Assembly (NCBI GenBank): GCA_015680685.1
Contig: MNCI01021399.1
Location: 1,696,359-1,760,358 of the forward strand
DNA length: 64,000 bases
Direction of reading: 5' to 3'
Source: Gnetum montanum
Lineage: Eukaryota > Streptophyta > Gnetopsida > Gnetales > Gnetaceae
The first letter of the stretch is position 1. Every line of letters begins with the position of its first letter. The position numbers were made by a program, and so were the translations under genes. The notes under the pieces were generated by a model. The model did no database searches and was not told the origin of the DNA. It saw nothing but the letters and a program-made list of their open reading frames with translations. Shown piece after piece: positions 33,613 to 45,430 of the stretch.

Positions 33613-34955
33613 GACATCTAGAGGATCTGCTTGAGAGACGTCGACAAAGAATACGAAACACCATGAAAAATAAGACACCAACATCTCTCTCCTATGGTTG
33701 CTTAGATGTCACTTTGTTATGCTTTGGAGTACTGGGATAGTTAGGTAAGGCAAGAGGATAAAGGATAGATTTGAGGAAATAGGTTCGAGGAAGGAAAAGA
33801 TGTAACATAGCATGATCCCTCATCGGAGTGCTTGTAAGGGAGTCGGCACACATGGGCATCTTTCTTTGCTGGCTTTTGACCTCTCCTCGGAGTGCTTAGA
33901 GATGGTCATTTTGAAATAGCTGGGTTTTTTTAAGCTTTTCTGCTCGTTAGTATTTTTATGCTTTTCTTCTACTATTCAGCCATGTTCACCTATAGAAAAA
34001 TTTATTATTGCAGGACAGGTGTTTCCTCCCAAAGATGAGTTGTGTTACATCCATGTGGGGCTTTGACCTACCTACAGATGCTTCCCATGAGGCGAGTTGT
34101 ATTATGCTCATCATGGACTTGTAGTCAAGCATGTGGGAGGGCTTTATATGCATTGGCAAAGCTTGTAAAGGAAATGTGAAAAACTACAAGTATAAGAAAT
34201 GAGTTTAAGTTGGCTGAGAAGGAGGGCAGGGTGTGCACTCCCAAGTAGCCAAGTTAGTTGAAGTGATCACTTCTAAATAGTGTAGTTTCTTGCTCTCCTG
34301 GCGAAATGCATCTCTAAACGATGCCATCTTAGCCTATTTCTTGTAAACACAACAGAGAGAAAACTAGAAGAAAAAAACCATAAAGTGAAGTAAGAGTGAA
34401 GTCCTTCTTGCTCGGGAAACTGCTGGAGTAGCGAGTACTATTGCTAAGGTGTGCGATGTCCAAAGTAGAAAAGCCAATAGTGGTTCTGATAGTGGTAGGA
34501 TGGAAAGGTTGGTACTAAAGAGGCTAGGAGCAATGGCGATGCAAGTGCTTAGGATTCCTCACCCAAGGCAAACATCATGCAGTCCAGCCATAAGGTAAGA
34601 AGCATGACAGCTGGATGTCCTTGTGGTTTGGATGATGATGAGGCCTGGACGGTGACACACTCATGGCAAGGCCACAATAGTGTTGGAACTCCAGCAGCAG
34701 GTGTCAACTGTAAGAGCTATCGCTTGGATGAGTGGTTGTGGTAGCGGTAGCTCTATAAGGTCATCAAGATGTCAAACGACATCTCTGGAAGATCAACAAG
34801 ATGCCAGAGGCGATGGCGTTGCATATGTTCTAGAGGGTGTTTCCTTGATGTCGTGAACTACATTATGGAACTATAATGCCTTGCCCCGTGTTATCTGAGG
34901 CATTTGAGAGTGTGCACACTCGTTTGTTTGTAGGGTCATGGATGTGAGCTAGAGG
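33613..34955. other. K 3' untranslated region
   Basis: This is a non-coding stretch between integrase and PPT. I see no ORF of note and no recognised motif. Confidence 0.55.
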
Positions 34956-35245
34956 TGTTGCACTGGAAACCCAGTTTAAGATCTTGGTAGACCATTAGAT
35001 GTACTGGTTTAAGATCCCAGTAGACTGTGATGTGCTAGTTTAAGGTCCTAGCAAATTTTTGTGCTAGTTTAAGGTCTTAGCCGATCACTACACTAGTTCA
35101 TCATCGTAGTGGATGGTGGATGGGCCAGTTTAGGTTCATAGTAGATCATGCTATGGATGCCAGTTTTACGTCGTAGTCCAAGGACATGTTGTGCCAATTT
35201 AACGTCATAGCGAATGAGTTGTGCTAGTTTTATGTCATAGCAGAC
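34956..35245. repeat. Tandem repeat block TR1 in K
   Basis: Degenerate units contain AGTTTAAGGTCYTAGYAGAY, spaced about 30-60 bp. The same unit recurs at 38880-39150 and, as a variant, at 44355-44560. Confidence 0.8.
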
Positions 35246-36700
35246 ATTCGTCTTACCTTGTTTTGTACCCATTGTAATCCCTTACGTTAGATGTAGTATG
35301 GCTTGAGATACAAATGGTTGATAAGATTTGCGAACTTGTTTCCATGCATATCAACCAGTTGGAAGGCCCCATTCTCATAGGATTTTATAACTATGAATGG
35401 ACCTTCCTAGTTGGCTGAGAACTTATTTACATGTTCACAAACAGCCTTGAGGACTAGTTTCCATTTTTTGATCGACCGTTGATGTAGATTGCAGTGGTGC
35501 TTTTGTCATTGCTTGTCCTAGTACTATTCAATGTGGCTAAGTGTTTGAACACACTCCTTCTCTACAGAGTCAAGATCAATGATCCTTGACTCGTTGTTTT
35601 GAGCCTCATCCATAACGTTCGAAAGGATCATTAAAAGTGATGGAACCTATAGTTCAAGAGGTAACACTACTTTAGATCCGTAAACAAGGCTGTATGGAGT
35701 CTTACCTGTGGCCATTCTGCACATTTTATGGAAGGCCCATAATAAGTAGAGGATTTGTTCATGCCATCACCTCTTACTACTACTGAGCATATTTTTGAGT
35801 AGGTTGATGATGGCTTTGTTCATTGCCTCTACTTAACCATTTTCCTATGGATAATATGACAATGAAAAGGAATGCTTGATGCCAAGGTTATCGCAAAAGG
35901 TTTTGGTTTCCATGATACTAAATTGTGGCCCGTTGTTATCACAATGGTCATGGGAAGACAAAACCTTGTTACTATTATCCAAGATGAAGTGTTAAACCTA
36001 TTAAGATGTAGTTTTCCTTAGGGGAATAACCTCCACCCATTTTGTGAAATATTCAGTTGCGATGATGATGAAGCTATGACTTATGAAAGACTTGGGTATG
36101 ATGGGTCCTATGATGTCTAGTCCCCAATGTTGGAATGGCCACATGATCTGTGTAGGATGTAACTTAGTAGGCGACACATGTATGAGATTTGCATGACATT
36201 GACATACATCACACATCCTAACTTTGGCAAGGTAATCTCATTTGATGTAAGGCCAGTAATACCCTAGGCATATGATTTTTATTGCCATAGCCCTAGGGGC
36301 TATGTGTCCTCCACATAGCCCTTCATGGACTTCGTTAACAATTTTCTGTGCTTCTTCCCTATTAATGCAAGTTAGCAATATCCCATCAAAGGAGCATTTA
36401 CATAAATTTTTATCCCCTATAAGGACATACTACCAGGCTCGCTGTCGGATTGCATCCTTTTGAGCGGAGGTCAAGCCATGTGGGGGTTCACTGTGTTGAA
36501 GGTAGGCTTTAATGTTTGCATACCATTCTTGGATATCTGTTGCATAGATAACTGCGATGTGATCTATGCATTCTATTATCGAAGTGGGCAAAGTTGCAAA
36601 CATGTGTGGTGGCACGTTTAATGCTAAAGTGGATAGTGCATTTGCTACGGTGTTTTCATTGCGAGGCACGTGTTGGATGTCTAACATTGTGAACTATTTC
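35246..36700 (-). pseudogene. Integrase of K
   Basis: An open stretch at 36001-36216 has the zinc-finger end (CDVCQCHAN) and the start of the catalytic core (HWGLDIIGPI, first Asp kept; TEYFTKWVEV). Near 35930 the second catalytic motif reads NNGPQF, so its Asp appears changed to Asn. The C-terminal part continues to about 35250 with many stops. On the minus strand it follows RNase H and precedes TR1. Confidence 0.78.
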
Positions 36701-37614
36701 AGTAAACCCTTAGCCAAGTCATAATAAGGCTATAAGTGTGAAGCTTTATAGGCATAGAATTCGGTAATCTAATTGATAACTAGTTGGGAATCACCCCGGA
36801 TTGCCAAATGTTGGATCTTTAATTCTCAGGTTGCTAAGAGACCCCTAAGGTGTCCTTCATACTTAGCTACGTTATTTGTACAAAGGAATGTAAAGTGATA
36901 TGCAAAGGATTGGATTTTCCCAGAGGGAAATGTAATAACTACGGTGGTGCTTCCACCTTGTGTGGTTGAAGCACCATCAAAATGTAAAGTTGCTTTGAAA
37001 TCAGGTGGGACTCGACTTAGGCTATTAATGTGTTCATCTAGGAATTCGGGTTCTATTATTGCCTGATCATCAACGGGTGAAGTTGTAAGCTATTTGGCTA
37101 TTACTTGACCCTTTGTTGATGATTCGGCTATATAATGCAAATCAAATTCTACCATTATAGCTTTCCATCAGGCTATCCTACTACTCTTGTACAAGTTTGT
37201 TGTGATAGCCCGAAGTATGTTGCTCTTGCATATGATGTTGACCTTACTATGAAATAGGTAATCTCTCCACTTTTATAGCACAAATACTAGGGCAAGATAA
37301 TTTCTTTCTACTTCATTATACTTTGTCTCATAAGCTATTAATGCATGGCTCAAGTAATAAACTGGGATTTCAGAGCCATCATCTTTTTTCTGACATAACA
37401 ATGCTGCAATAGATGTGTTCGAGGTGGCAAGGTAGATGTACAAAGGCTTATTCCTCTATAGTGGGTAAACAGTTGGGAGGTGCAAAAGCTCTTTCTTTAG
37501 GTTATCAAAAGCTTGTTGACATTGTTCTGTCCATTCGAACTTGACCCCCTTCTTGAGCATGTGTTGCATGGGGTGTAACTTATCTGTCAACCTCACGATA
37601 AACCTCCTGATAAA
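36701..37614 (-). pseudogene. RNase H region of K
   Basis: It degrades RNA in RNA-DNA hybrids and lies between RT and integrase as usual for gypsy elements. A second RNase H-like domain typical of Tat elements may lie around 36750-37150, where the minus strand suggests a second DGAST-like segment. The sequence is heavily interrupted, so domain limits are approximate. The open piece at 36430-36687 (MLDIQHVPRNENTVANALSTLA) is the classic end of the RNase H domain. Confidence 0.65.
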
Positions 37615-38727
37615 CTATATTTTGCCTTGCAACCCACACAATTCTTTAAGATTGGTAGGTAGTGCTAGGTTAACGATGGCCTTAACTTTATCAGGTTCCA
37701 GTTGTATCCCTACCTCTAACACTACAAACCCTAGCATGCATCCAATCTTAACTCTGAAAAAACATTTCCTTAGGTTGAGATGCAAGTCATGCCTATGATA
37801 ATATTTGAGGACTACATCTAGGTCGTTGCGATGATCAAGAGCTTCTTTAGACTTGATTGTTATGTCATCCATGTAATCATTTAATCTTTCCAAGAGGTAG
37901 TCACTAAAAATATACGTCATTGCTCGTTGGTAGGTTGCTCCAGCGTTCTTGAGTCTGAAAGGCATCATTGTATAATAAAACATTCCCCAAGGGGTCATGA
38001 AGGTGGTTGACAACTGATGCTCTAGGTTTATACAGATCTGGTTATAGCCTGAAAACCCATCCATGAAGGATAGTAAGGCATGACCAACTATAGTGTCTAT
38101 GAGTTGATTGATGCTTGGTAATGGGAAATCATCCTTAATCGTTGCTTTATTCAGATCTTAAAAGTCTATACAAATTTGTATACCTCCTATTTTCTTAGAA
38201 ACTACAACAATGTTCGACACCCATTCCGAGTAATCGATTGCTCGGATGAAATCGGCTTGATAAAGCTTGGTGATTTCATTGCGTATAGCTAGTGCAATTT
38301 TGGGTTTGATTTTACAAGCTTTTTGCTTGATTTCCTTGACACATGGATCTAAGATAATGTTATGTTATATGTCCCATGGGTCTAGGCCTAACATGTCGTC
38401 GTATGACCATGCAAAAAATTTAACATTGTCATGGAGAACTTTTGAGATGTCTTCATGTACTTGTAGATGTAATAAGGAGCTAACTTTCATGGTTTTTGTT
38501 TCACCTCTGGTGGTAGTTACTGGGATTTCTACCATAGGGTCCTTAGTCATATCCCCAGCCTCTAAGTCTAAGGCTTGTACCAGATGTTCGGGCCAATCTA
38601 GGGATGTTTCCAGGGATGCTACGGTGTTGTGAGTAGATGGTTCCCAGTCTATTGATTCTAAGTTTAGGTGTCTTGTAAGCCTACCATGAGGACCCGTCAA
38701 GGTCAAAAGAAAACAAAAGATCATCAT
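37615..38727 (-). pseudogene. Reverse transcriptase of K
   Basis: The open stretch 37615-38064 (149 codons) holds MDGFSGYNQICINLE, TPWGMFYYTMMPFRLKNAGATYQR and the catalytic NDYMDDI (Y-M-D-D). The upstream linker at 38365-38727 includes FFAWSYDDMLGLDPWDI, the conserved lead-in to Tat and gypsy RT. Stops lie between the two pieces. On the minus strand the protease should come just before, but it is separated by the 38730-44740 block. Confidence 0.85.
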
Positions 38728-38879
38728 GCATAGCCATTTTTGGTAAAACTACCACAATAAGAAAAAAAAATGCCGAGTCAAGTGATACTTGTTTACAACA
38801 ACAACATATAATGAACGTTTGTAAAGCAACAATGCAACATGAGATGGTTGTCAATTACTATGCAAAGTTTGCAAACTGA
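38728..38879. other. Junction region between RT of K and TR2
   Basis: Non-coding, A-rich, without recognised motifs. It marks one edge of the block inserted between RT and protease. Confidence 0.5.
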
Positions 38880-39150
38880 AGTTGCCAGTTTAAGGTCTTA
38901 GCAGACTGTAATGATGTAAAATTTAGTCTAAGATATAAAATGAATGCTGAAATTAACAGTTTAAGATCATGGTAGACTGCTAACGAGTTTAATTGTAGGT
39001 TGGTATTGCTAGTTTAAAGTCTTTGCAGACCGTCACTAGGCTATGCTGTAGGCTAACATTGCCAATTTAAGGTCTTTACAGATTGTAACCATGTAATATT
39101 GTGTAAATCAATATTGCCATTTTAAGGTCTTAGCAGACCTTTAACGAGTT
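38880..39150. repeat. Tandem repeat block TR2 in K
   Basis: About five units of GCCAGTTTAAGGTCTTAGCAGAC-type sequence, unit length about 55-60 bp, placed just upstream of the promoter of the opposite-strand gene. Same unit as TR1. Confidence 0.8.
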
Positions 39151-39256
39151 TAAAAATTTAGTGGGCCCACTTACTACGCTGTCGACAAGTATAACGCTGC
39201 AGTGGGACATTGCTACAGTAGCACTACAAAGCAGGTGTCCCGTGTTACTCGGGGTA

Positions 39257-39326
39257 TGAAAATGACAAGTTTTTACCGTGTTGGCTATAAATAGGGGATT
39301 AGCCCCTGGTAAACTTGTCATTTTCA
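39257..39326 (+). promoter_or_regulatory. TATA box inside an inverted repeat, promoter of the opposite-strand gene
   Basis: The TATA box CTATAAATA at 39285-39293 is flanked by inverted arms, TGAAAATGACAAGT.. at 39257-39277 and the complementary ..ACTTGTCATTTTCA at 39308-39326. The arms match over about 19 bp apart from two extra T. A smaller palindrome, AGGGGATTAGCCCCT, follows the TATA box. The ATG of exon 1 is about 130 bp downstream. Confidence 0.7.
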
Positions 39327-39419
39327 TTGTTATAGCTAGGGCCCATACTCAGAGCATAGCGCGGTTGAACAAGAAGAGAGAGCGAACAGGCGTAGTGTAG
39401 CAGTTGGTAGGATCAATTC

Positions 39420-42400
39420 ATGAAAAAAGTAATGGCATGCAAAGGTCAACATAAGCATAGGGGACTTTCCAAGGTAGATGAGGTGAAGGAGACTCTGGGA
39501 CGCCTCTCCAAGATGTGCATTGAGGTGCGGGAGGAGGCTACATATGCTCGGTAATTCGTTACACTACCATTGTTTCCATTATGTAATGCATTAGGTGACG
39601 TATTGGGTTAGATTATCATTGCTGTTATTGTTGTCATTTTTGCAACCATTTCCATTTTTTATTGTCATTTTTTTTGCTATGCCATGCTTGCCACTACCTG
39701 GCTACAACCGCCATACGGGTGCTACGGTATGGCTGCATATGGTACCACCCTAGCCACCATTACTAAAAATGGTAACTACGTTCTCACAGGGGTTCTAGGC
39801 TATTTTGGGTAGCGTAACGCTCGCTCGATGTAGCATATCGCTCTTAGAGAGGTTTGTTTGCTTCCCAAGTTTTTTGGCAGCGTGAAATATATTTGGCATA
39901 GCATAGCATGAGCTATTTCATGCTATAGGATTGGGATAACTGGGGGACTATGAATTCTTTTTTTTCTATGCTGTTAAGGTTGTAATAATTTTGTTGCTTG
40001 TTACACTACGTCGTTATGTTGTGAAGCCCTTAGGCTGTTATGTTAGTAGTCTGTCACATTGCTACTCTATTAATCTTGTAATGCTGCTATGTCATTAAAT
40101 TTTCTATACTGCCAAATTTGCTACGCTGCAATGCCTATTACAGTGGTCTGTTCGTTACATTGTTACATGTCTGCTTGCACTTGTTCATTAACTACATTAC
40201 ATGCCATGCATTCGTCTTGCTATGTTGCATGTAGCGCAGTCGTCACTCTTATGCGGAAGTGTAGCTATTACTCTACATGTCTGTTACATTGTGTTGTGTA
40301 CCGTGTAACTGTTACCATGGGGTGCACCCGCTGTTGTTACGTTGTGCGGGGCTCAATGGCTATGCTACACTATAGGTGATACTTTGTTACGCTACCTGCA
40401 ATGTTTAACCTTGTTTTATGGGGGACTTATTGCTTCATGCTAAAAAAAATTGTAAATGAAGGATCATGCTACGCTACATGTAAATAGAGGGTCACACTAC
40501 GCTATATTAGTAATCATAATTTGAACATAATGCTAATCTTTGGGTGTTTTATCATGCAGGGTAATGTTTAAGCCTGTCTTGATTATCCTTGAACTTGTAG
40601 GAGTCTTGTGCTGCCTCAATGAACCTATGGCCAATGTCCCTCCTCCCTATGCATTTCTGGGGCAGTAGGTGGTCTGGTTCTAGGAGGGTGCATGGGATTT
40701 CTTACAGTTCCTCCTCCACCCTTTTAGTGTGATCGTGTGGTCACACTTATTAGCTAAAACAGTGACTGCAATTACAAAAACGTTGTTGCCCATGGAAAAC
40801 TGGGTTATTATAAAGTTTTTGGTTGATGGGTTAATCGGGGGCGAAGGGGCAAAAGGCTCCAACCAGTGCCCTAGGGGCTTGAGTTGCTTAAGTTGGATCT
40901 GGGACATGCCTGAGTACAAATGCTATCATTTATACAACACGCTATATGTTGCTCGTCACATGGGCACTTGCTTTCAGAATCCACCTAGAACCATTTACTA
41001 TGCCAATGGGTAAGTTCTATGAAGGTATTTCAATGTGCTATTTGATTTGCATTATGCTAGACAAATATGCTTATTGTGTTCTTGCATGTTACCAAGTTTT
41101 ACATTGATGAAGGCAGTCTTCACGGTGACATGGACGCATTGGTGGTAGCCCAGACAACTCTGCACGGGTTCTCTTTCTTCAGGAATGTGCATGTCAGTGT
41201 TATAGAACAACTTGGGTTTGATTTCAAAACCTATCCAACCAGGTATTCCAAATTCTATGATAAGTGTAAGAAAGTTGGCTAGTTGGATAACGAATGGGAA
41301 TCGTGCTAATTGATTACCATCAAAGACATTCTAGTGGAATTTCCACCATTTTCTATGTCGTTCAAACCTGGTATGTTAGACCATGGATTTATTCTTGTGT
41401 GTTCAAGTGATGATGTGCCTTTATTTTTTATTTTTATTTTTTGCTAACCTCTTTTTTTTGTTAACTATTGCAGTAGCGAGGGAGGCCTAAGAGCTCACTC
41501 TGATCACCTTCGGGCATGATGAAACCAACCTCTTCTTCAAGTACAAGGAGGTGGAAGAGACTTAGTGTTGGCTCTACCATGGGGCCCTAGCCATTCTTGT
41601 TCATAACATTCAAGAGGCTGGGCTCATAGACTTATTTTTGGCTATAAATCCGAATGTCCCAGTTGCAAAAATGCTTTTGCTAGTTAATTCCTTCACCTAG
41701 AAGGCTGACCGCTTTTGCACACGTGTTCACAATGTGCGAGTGGTATTTGAAATTAATGACCAACTATTTACAAACCTTTTGGATGTTCCCTCTAATGGTC
41801 TCCCTATAGGAGAAAAATCTAAGAAAGATGCAAACCATCAGGGGGATATTGAGGAATGGCTAGGGACGGCTAAGGACCGAAAGGGGATTTACATCCACAA
41901 GGTCAAGCTGGCGGTGCCTGAAACAATTTACCCTGTCTTCCGTGCTCATGCTTTCCCCAAGCTACTCTCCCAAGGAAAAATCCTTGGAGTGGAGAAATCT
42001 TGGATAATGAGGGAGGTCATGAAAGAAGAGACTCATTACAATTGGGCTTGGTACCTTTGTGAAGGCTTGCGTGCTGAAATGGTCAAGCTTCGCGAGAAGC
42101 TTGAGTCCTATTTCAATGTGCATTACACCTTCTTTGTAGCTTGCTTGTAATGCTTTGCAAAATTCCTAGTAGTCTGTGAAAATTATGCCTAGGTACAACA
42201 AGATCATAGCCAAATATCGAAGCCATCGATCTACCACGTTTTCCACACCACCCGATCCCAAGACCCCCCAGAAGCTATCAGGGAATCACTTTTGATAATG
42301 ACAAAGGATCGGGTGGGGCGTACCTTTCGTAGCTGGGATAACATAGGAGAGGCATCCCCCATCAACATAGGTAATGTCCTAAGGGTGGAATGCCTTATTG

Positions 42401-44187
42401 CAGAAACTATCACGACAAGGCTGCAATGTAAGAAGTCTCATCTTGCTGAGGAGACTCCTTGTACAAATGATAAAAGGGGAAAGAAGTTGTGGATCAAATT
42501 TTGCAAGGTGCAACCCCAGGTTGGTGAGTATGCTAAACTTTTTTTGTTATCATAGCACTAGTTACACTGTGCTACGCTATATAGCAGGTGCAACGTAGCA
42601 CCTTTTTCAAGTTGGAACATCCTACTAACTACGATTATGTTTTATTCGAAGAAAAAGAAGGGGAAGAGGAAGAAATTTTGGCCCCTAGAGTAGGGATGCC
42701 TACTAAAGAGAGGGAAGGAGAGGTCCCAGTGGTGGAAGAAGAGGCTCTTGCTAATGAGGGAGAGGCCCCTGCCGATGATCCCTTAGTAGCATGTGATTCG
42801 GTGCCTGAAGGATTGATAAGTGTCAAGGATGTCACCACACTTTTGGGTTAGCTGGAATGAGAGGGGATACAACTGGACACTAGTGAGTTTGACTGATTGC
42901 TTGATAGTTTCTCGATGGGCGATCCCCCCGCTATCACCCCTGAGGGTTTTCTGGGTAGGAGCTTTACACTGTTGTGTCTTTTTTTTCATTAGCTTCATCA
43001 TTGTCCTCTCTACCATGGCTAACATGCTTTATTATGCAACAAACACCACTATTGATGCCCCTAATCCTTCTTCCTCAATTCGTCTCTGACCCTAGACCGA
43101 GACCCATGGAAGGGGTGGTCAATGATATGATCAATTGCTTAAAGAAGATCAATCTCAAGATCGGTATGCTACAATTTCTACCTTAGGATTTTGTAGTTGT
43201 TACTCCCTGTTTTTTTTATGTCACTGTGACTAACATTCTTCCATACATGGTAGCCTCCTGTCTCAAGTGGGATCCTCAGCAAGTCGTCAAGGTCGATGTT
43301 GTGCCTAAACTTCCGCTAGAGATGACTAAAGTACCTCATCACATTTATGACGAAGTATTTAAATGTGCATTGTACTCAGCACGCTCCTTATGGGAGTGTA
43401 GGCGTGTGAATGAAGACCTTTGTAAGACGGTACAGAAACTATAGAAATATAAGACTAACCTAACCATGGAGGTGGAGGATCTCTGATCCAGGAATGGGTT
43501 TCTGTTGGCCCATGACACCTGTGATGGCAATTGACATATGGCTGTGATCAACTATGCTAGATACTGGATAGTCATATGGAACAATAACGTGGCTAGTTGC
43601 GAAATTATTGAATAGCACATGCAAATGGACCTCCTAGCACAGAAGAACCAAGACTGGAAAGACTATAGCACAAAGGTTTATGAATGGGGATACACACAGA
43701 AAAATCATAAACATATGTATAAGATGGAAAGTGCCGCCTATCATAAATAGTACTAGGATGATACCGTTGAATTGCATACCCTTAGGCTATTTCTTGATGT
43801 CATTGGTGCTTCTGGTGCTTATGAGAGATTTATGCAACAGGTGACGGTAAGTGAGTCTCCTAAAAGGGAGGTGACCCTACTTGTCGGGGAGACCACAACT
43901 ACCACCTTTTCCCCAGGACCACCTAGATGGATAGCCGTGGAAAAGGGGAAGTTGCAGCAAGCATTGACCTAGGAGAGGGAAATTGGGCCAACCTCACTAA
44001 GGAGGAGATCTTGCAATGTCTCGCGGTGAACATGGATCAGATACCCCCCGAAATGGACATGGGCCATCTTGGGTTAGTCACCTTTTGTTATGTTCTAGTT
44101 TATTTTATGAAAGGCTTTACCGTAGTTTGACTCATTATTTTATTTTCTTCCTTATGCAGAATCCAAATGAAGACGTGGAACCCATAG
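39420..44187 (+). pseudogene. Opposite-strand intron-containing gene in K (about 8 exons), decayed
   Basis: Proposed exons: 39420-39550, 40560-41009, 41061-41370, 41474-42523, 42612-42954, 42993-43163, 43254-44072 and 44160-44187. All introns start GT and end AG. Junctions 1/2, 3/4, 5/6 and 6/7 keep the reading frame, and several introns interrupt a codon after G. Junctions 2/3 and 4/5 do not fit, and a frameshift lies near 43960, so indels or other sites are needed. Exon 4 holds a long, well-kept region (41734-42150, with DIEEWLGTAKDRKGIYIHKVK). Exon 5 is glutamate-rich. At least ten in-frame stops occur, so it is no longer functional. I do not recognise the protein. Introns survive because they are antisense to the element RNA. 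Confidence 0.65.
39551..40559 (+). other. Intron 1 of the opposite-strand gene
   Basis: About 1.0 kb, donor CG/GTAATTC, acceptor ATCATGCAG. It is T-rich with scattered TGCTACGCT and TGTTACATT words similar to the LTR hairpin units of K. The 96-codon open stretch at 40089-40379 is in the intron and probably chance. Confidence 0.55.
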
Positions 44188-44354
44188 CGTGGTGATGCAA
44201 AATTTTGTTTTTTTGTTTTGAATTTGATTGATTTGCAAACATTATTGATTAACATTGAATGAAGAATAAATGCGAAACAGTTTATTTCATTTTAGTTAAT
44301 GTGTTTCATTTGTTTTTGTTTTATGTCAATGTTTTCTGTTATTGCTTTGGGGTA
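44188..44354. other. 3' flank of the opposite-strand gene
   Basis: Non-coding and T-rich. It probably holds the 3' UTR, but I see no clear poly(A) signal cluster. Confidence 0.4.
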
Positions 44355-44560
44355 GTAAAGTTGCCAGTTTTAGGCCTTGGTGGGCCACGATGAGTAGTTT
44401 TAAGGCCATTACGGGCTGTGGCTAGTTTTAGGCCATTTTGGGCCATTGCTAGTTTTAGGCCATATTAGGCCTTTGTTGGTTTTAGGCCATTTCGGGCCTT
44501 TGCTAGTTTTAGTTCATTTCAGACCTTATGTAAGGCTACCATTTTTAGGCCTTAGTAGGT
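44355..44560. repeat. Tandem repeat block TR3 in K
   Basis: About six units of GCTAGTTTTAGGCCATTTYGGGCC-type sequence, period about 30 bp. It is a variant of TR1/TR2 and lies on the other side of the opposite-strand gene. Confidence 0.8.
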
Positions 44561-44949
44561 TGTTTAGTGCTACAAACAATGGACATAATGTAACCAATGT
44601 AACCAATGAGGAGGATGCTAACATAAATAATGAATACAAAGCAAACAATGTAAACAGTGAACGTGACGTTGATGCAAGCAGTAATCATGGTGCAAACTAT
44701 AGAGTAATTATGCTAACGTAAACGACGATCATTCTTATAGCTGCTTCCTAACCCATCGTGGGCTTGGCAATGCATATGGCTGGGAAGCTTCGTTATGATA
44801 CTCCTCTATGTCATCATCTATCACCTGAAAGGGTAGCTTAGCCAATGTTGCTTCTTCATTTGGACTGGTTTTGAATTGTTTAGGCATTTCGGTTTGAACA
44901 GGGGTTTAGTTTTTAGAGATTTCAGTCTCTGAACCTTGCTCCATTCCTA
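44561..44949. other. Junction region between TR3 and protease of K
   Basis: Non-coding A-rich repeats with AATGTAAC words to about 44730, then decayed minus-strand coding linker of K. No domain recognised. Confidence 0.45.
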
Positions 44950-45430
44950 CATTGTTTATGGCTCAAGGAGCCACTTCATCACCATGGATTATCACTTCCC
45001 TTCCCACGTAAGGTAAGTGGATTTCCTGGTGTATTGGTGAGGAAACAACCCTTAATTGGGTCAACCATGATCTCCCTAGGATCAGGTTGAACCCAAGCAT
45101 CTCCTCTACTACTATGAACATTATGCTTGTGGGGAACTATTCCCCTACCACAAAGTTAATATGCATAGTTCCTTTCACTAGCACACACACCCCATTGAAT
45201 TATTTTAGGTAAGAAGTTGTCATGGGTTTGATTTAATTGACCAAGCCCAATTTGTCCACTATGGGAAAGGGGATGACATTAGTAGCGGCCCCATCATCAA
45301 CGTGTACCCTTAGGATCTTGTACTGACTGACCCGAATTGTGATGAACATAGGTGCCATTGTCACCTGACCCTTTTCAGGATCATCCTTAATGGACTCATC
45401 GTGAAATGTTAACTGAGTTGGTCATGGTTC
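44950..45430 (-). pseudogene. Aspartic protease of K
   Basis: Around 45240-45300 the minus strand encodes VHVDDGAATNVIPFPIVDKL, with DDGA in place of DTGA or DSGA at the retropepsin active site. The later LGFNLILGRSWL near 45050-45090 matches the conserved I-L-G-R-x-W-L motif. Stops are present. It follows gag in the same general frame. Confidence 0.8.

Noticed and set aside
34956-35245. Possible CRISPR-like spaced repeats
   Set aside because: Units are degenerate, spacing varies and spacers are not unique. This is a tandem repeat inside a plant retrotransposon.
40089-40379. Cysteine-rich 96-codon ORF
   Set aside because: It lies in the T-rich first intron of the opposite-strand gene and has no counterpart or start context.
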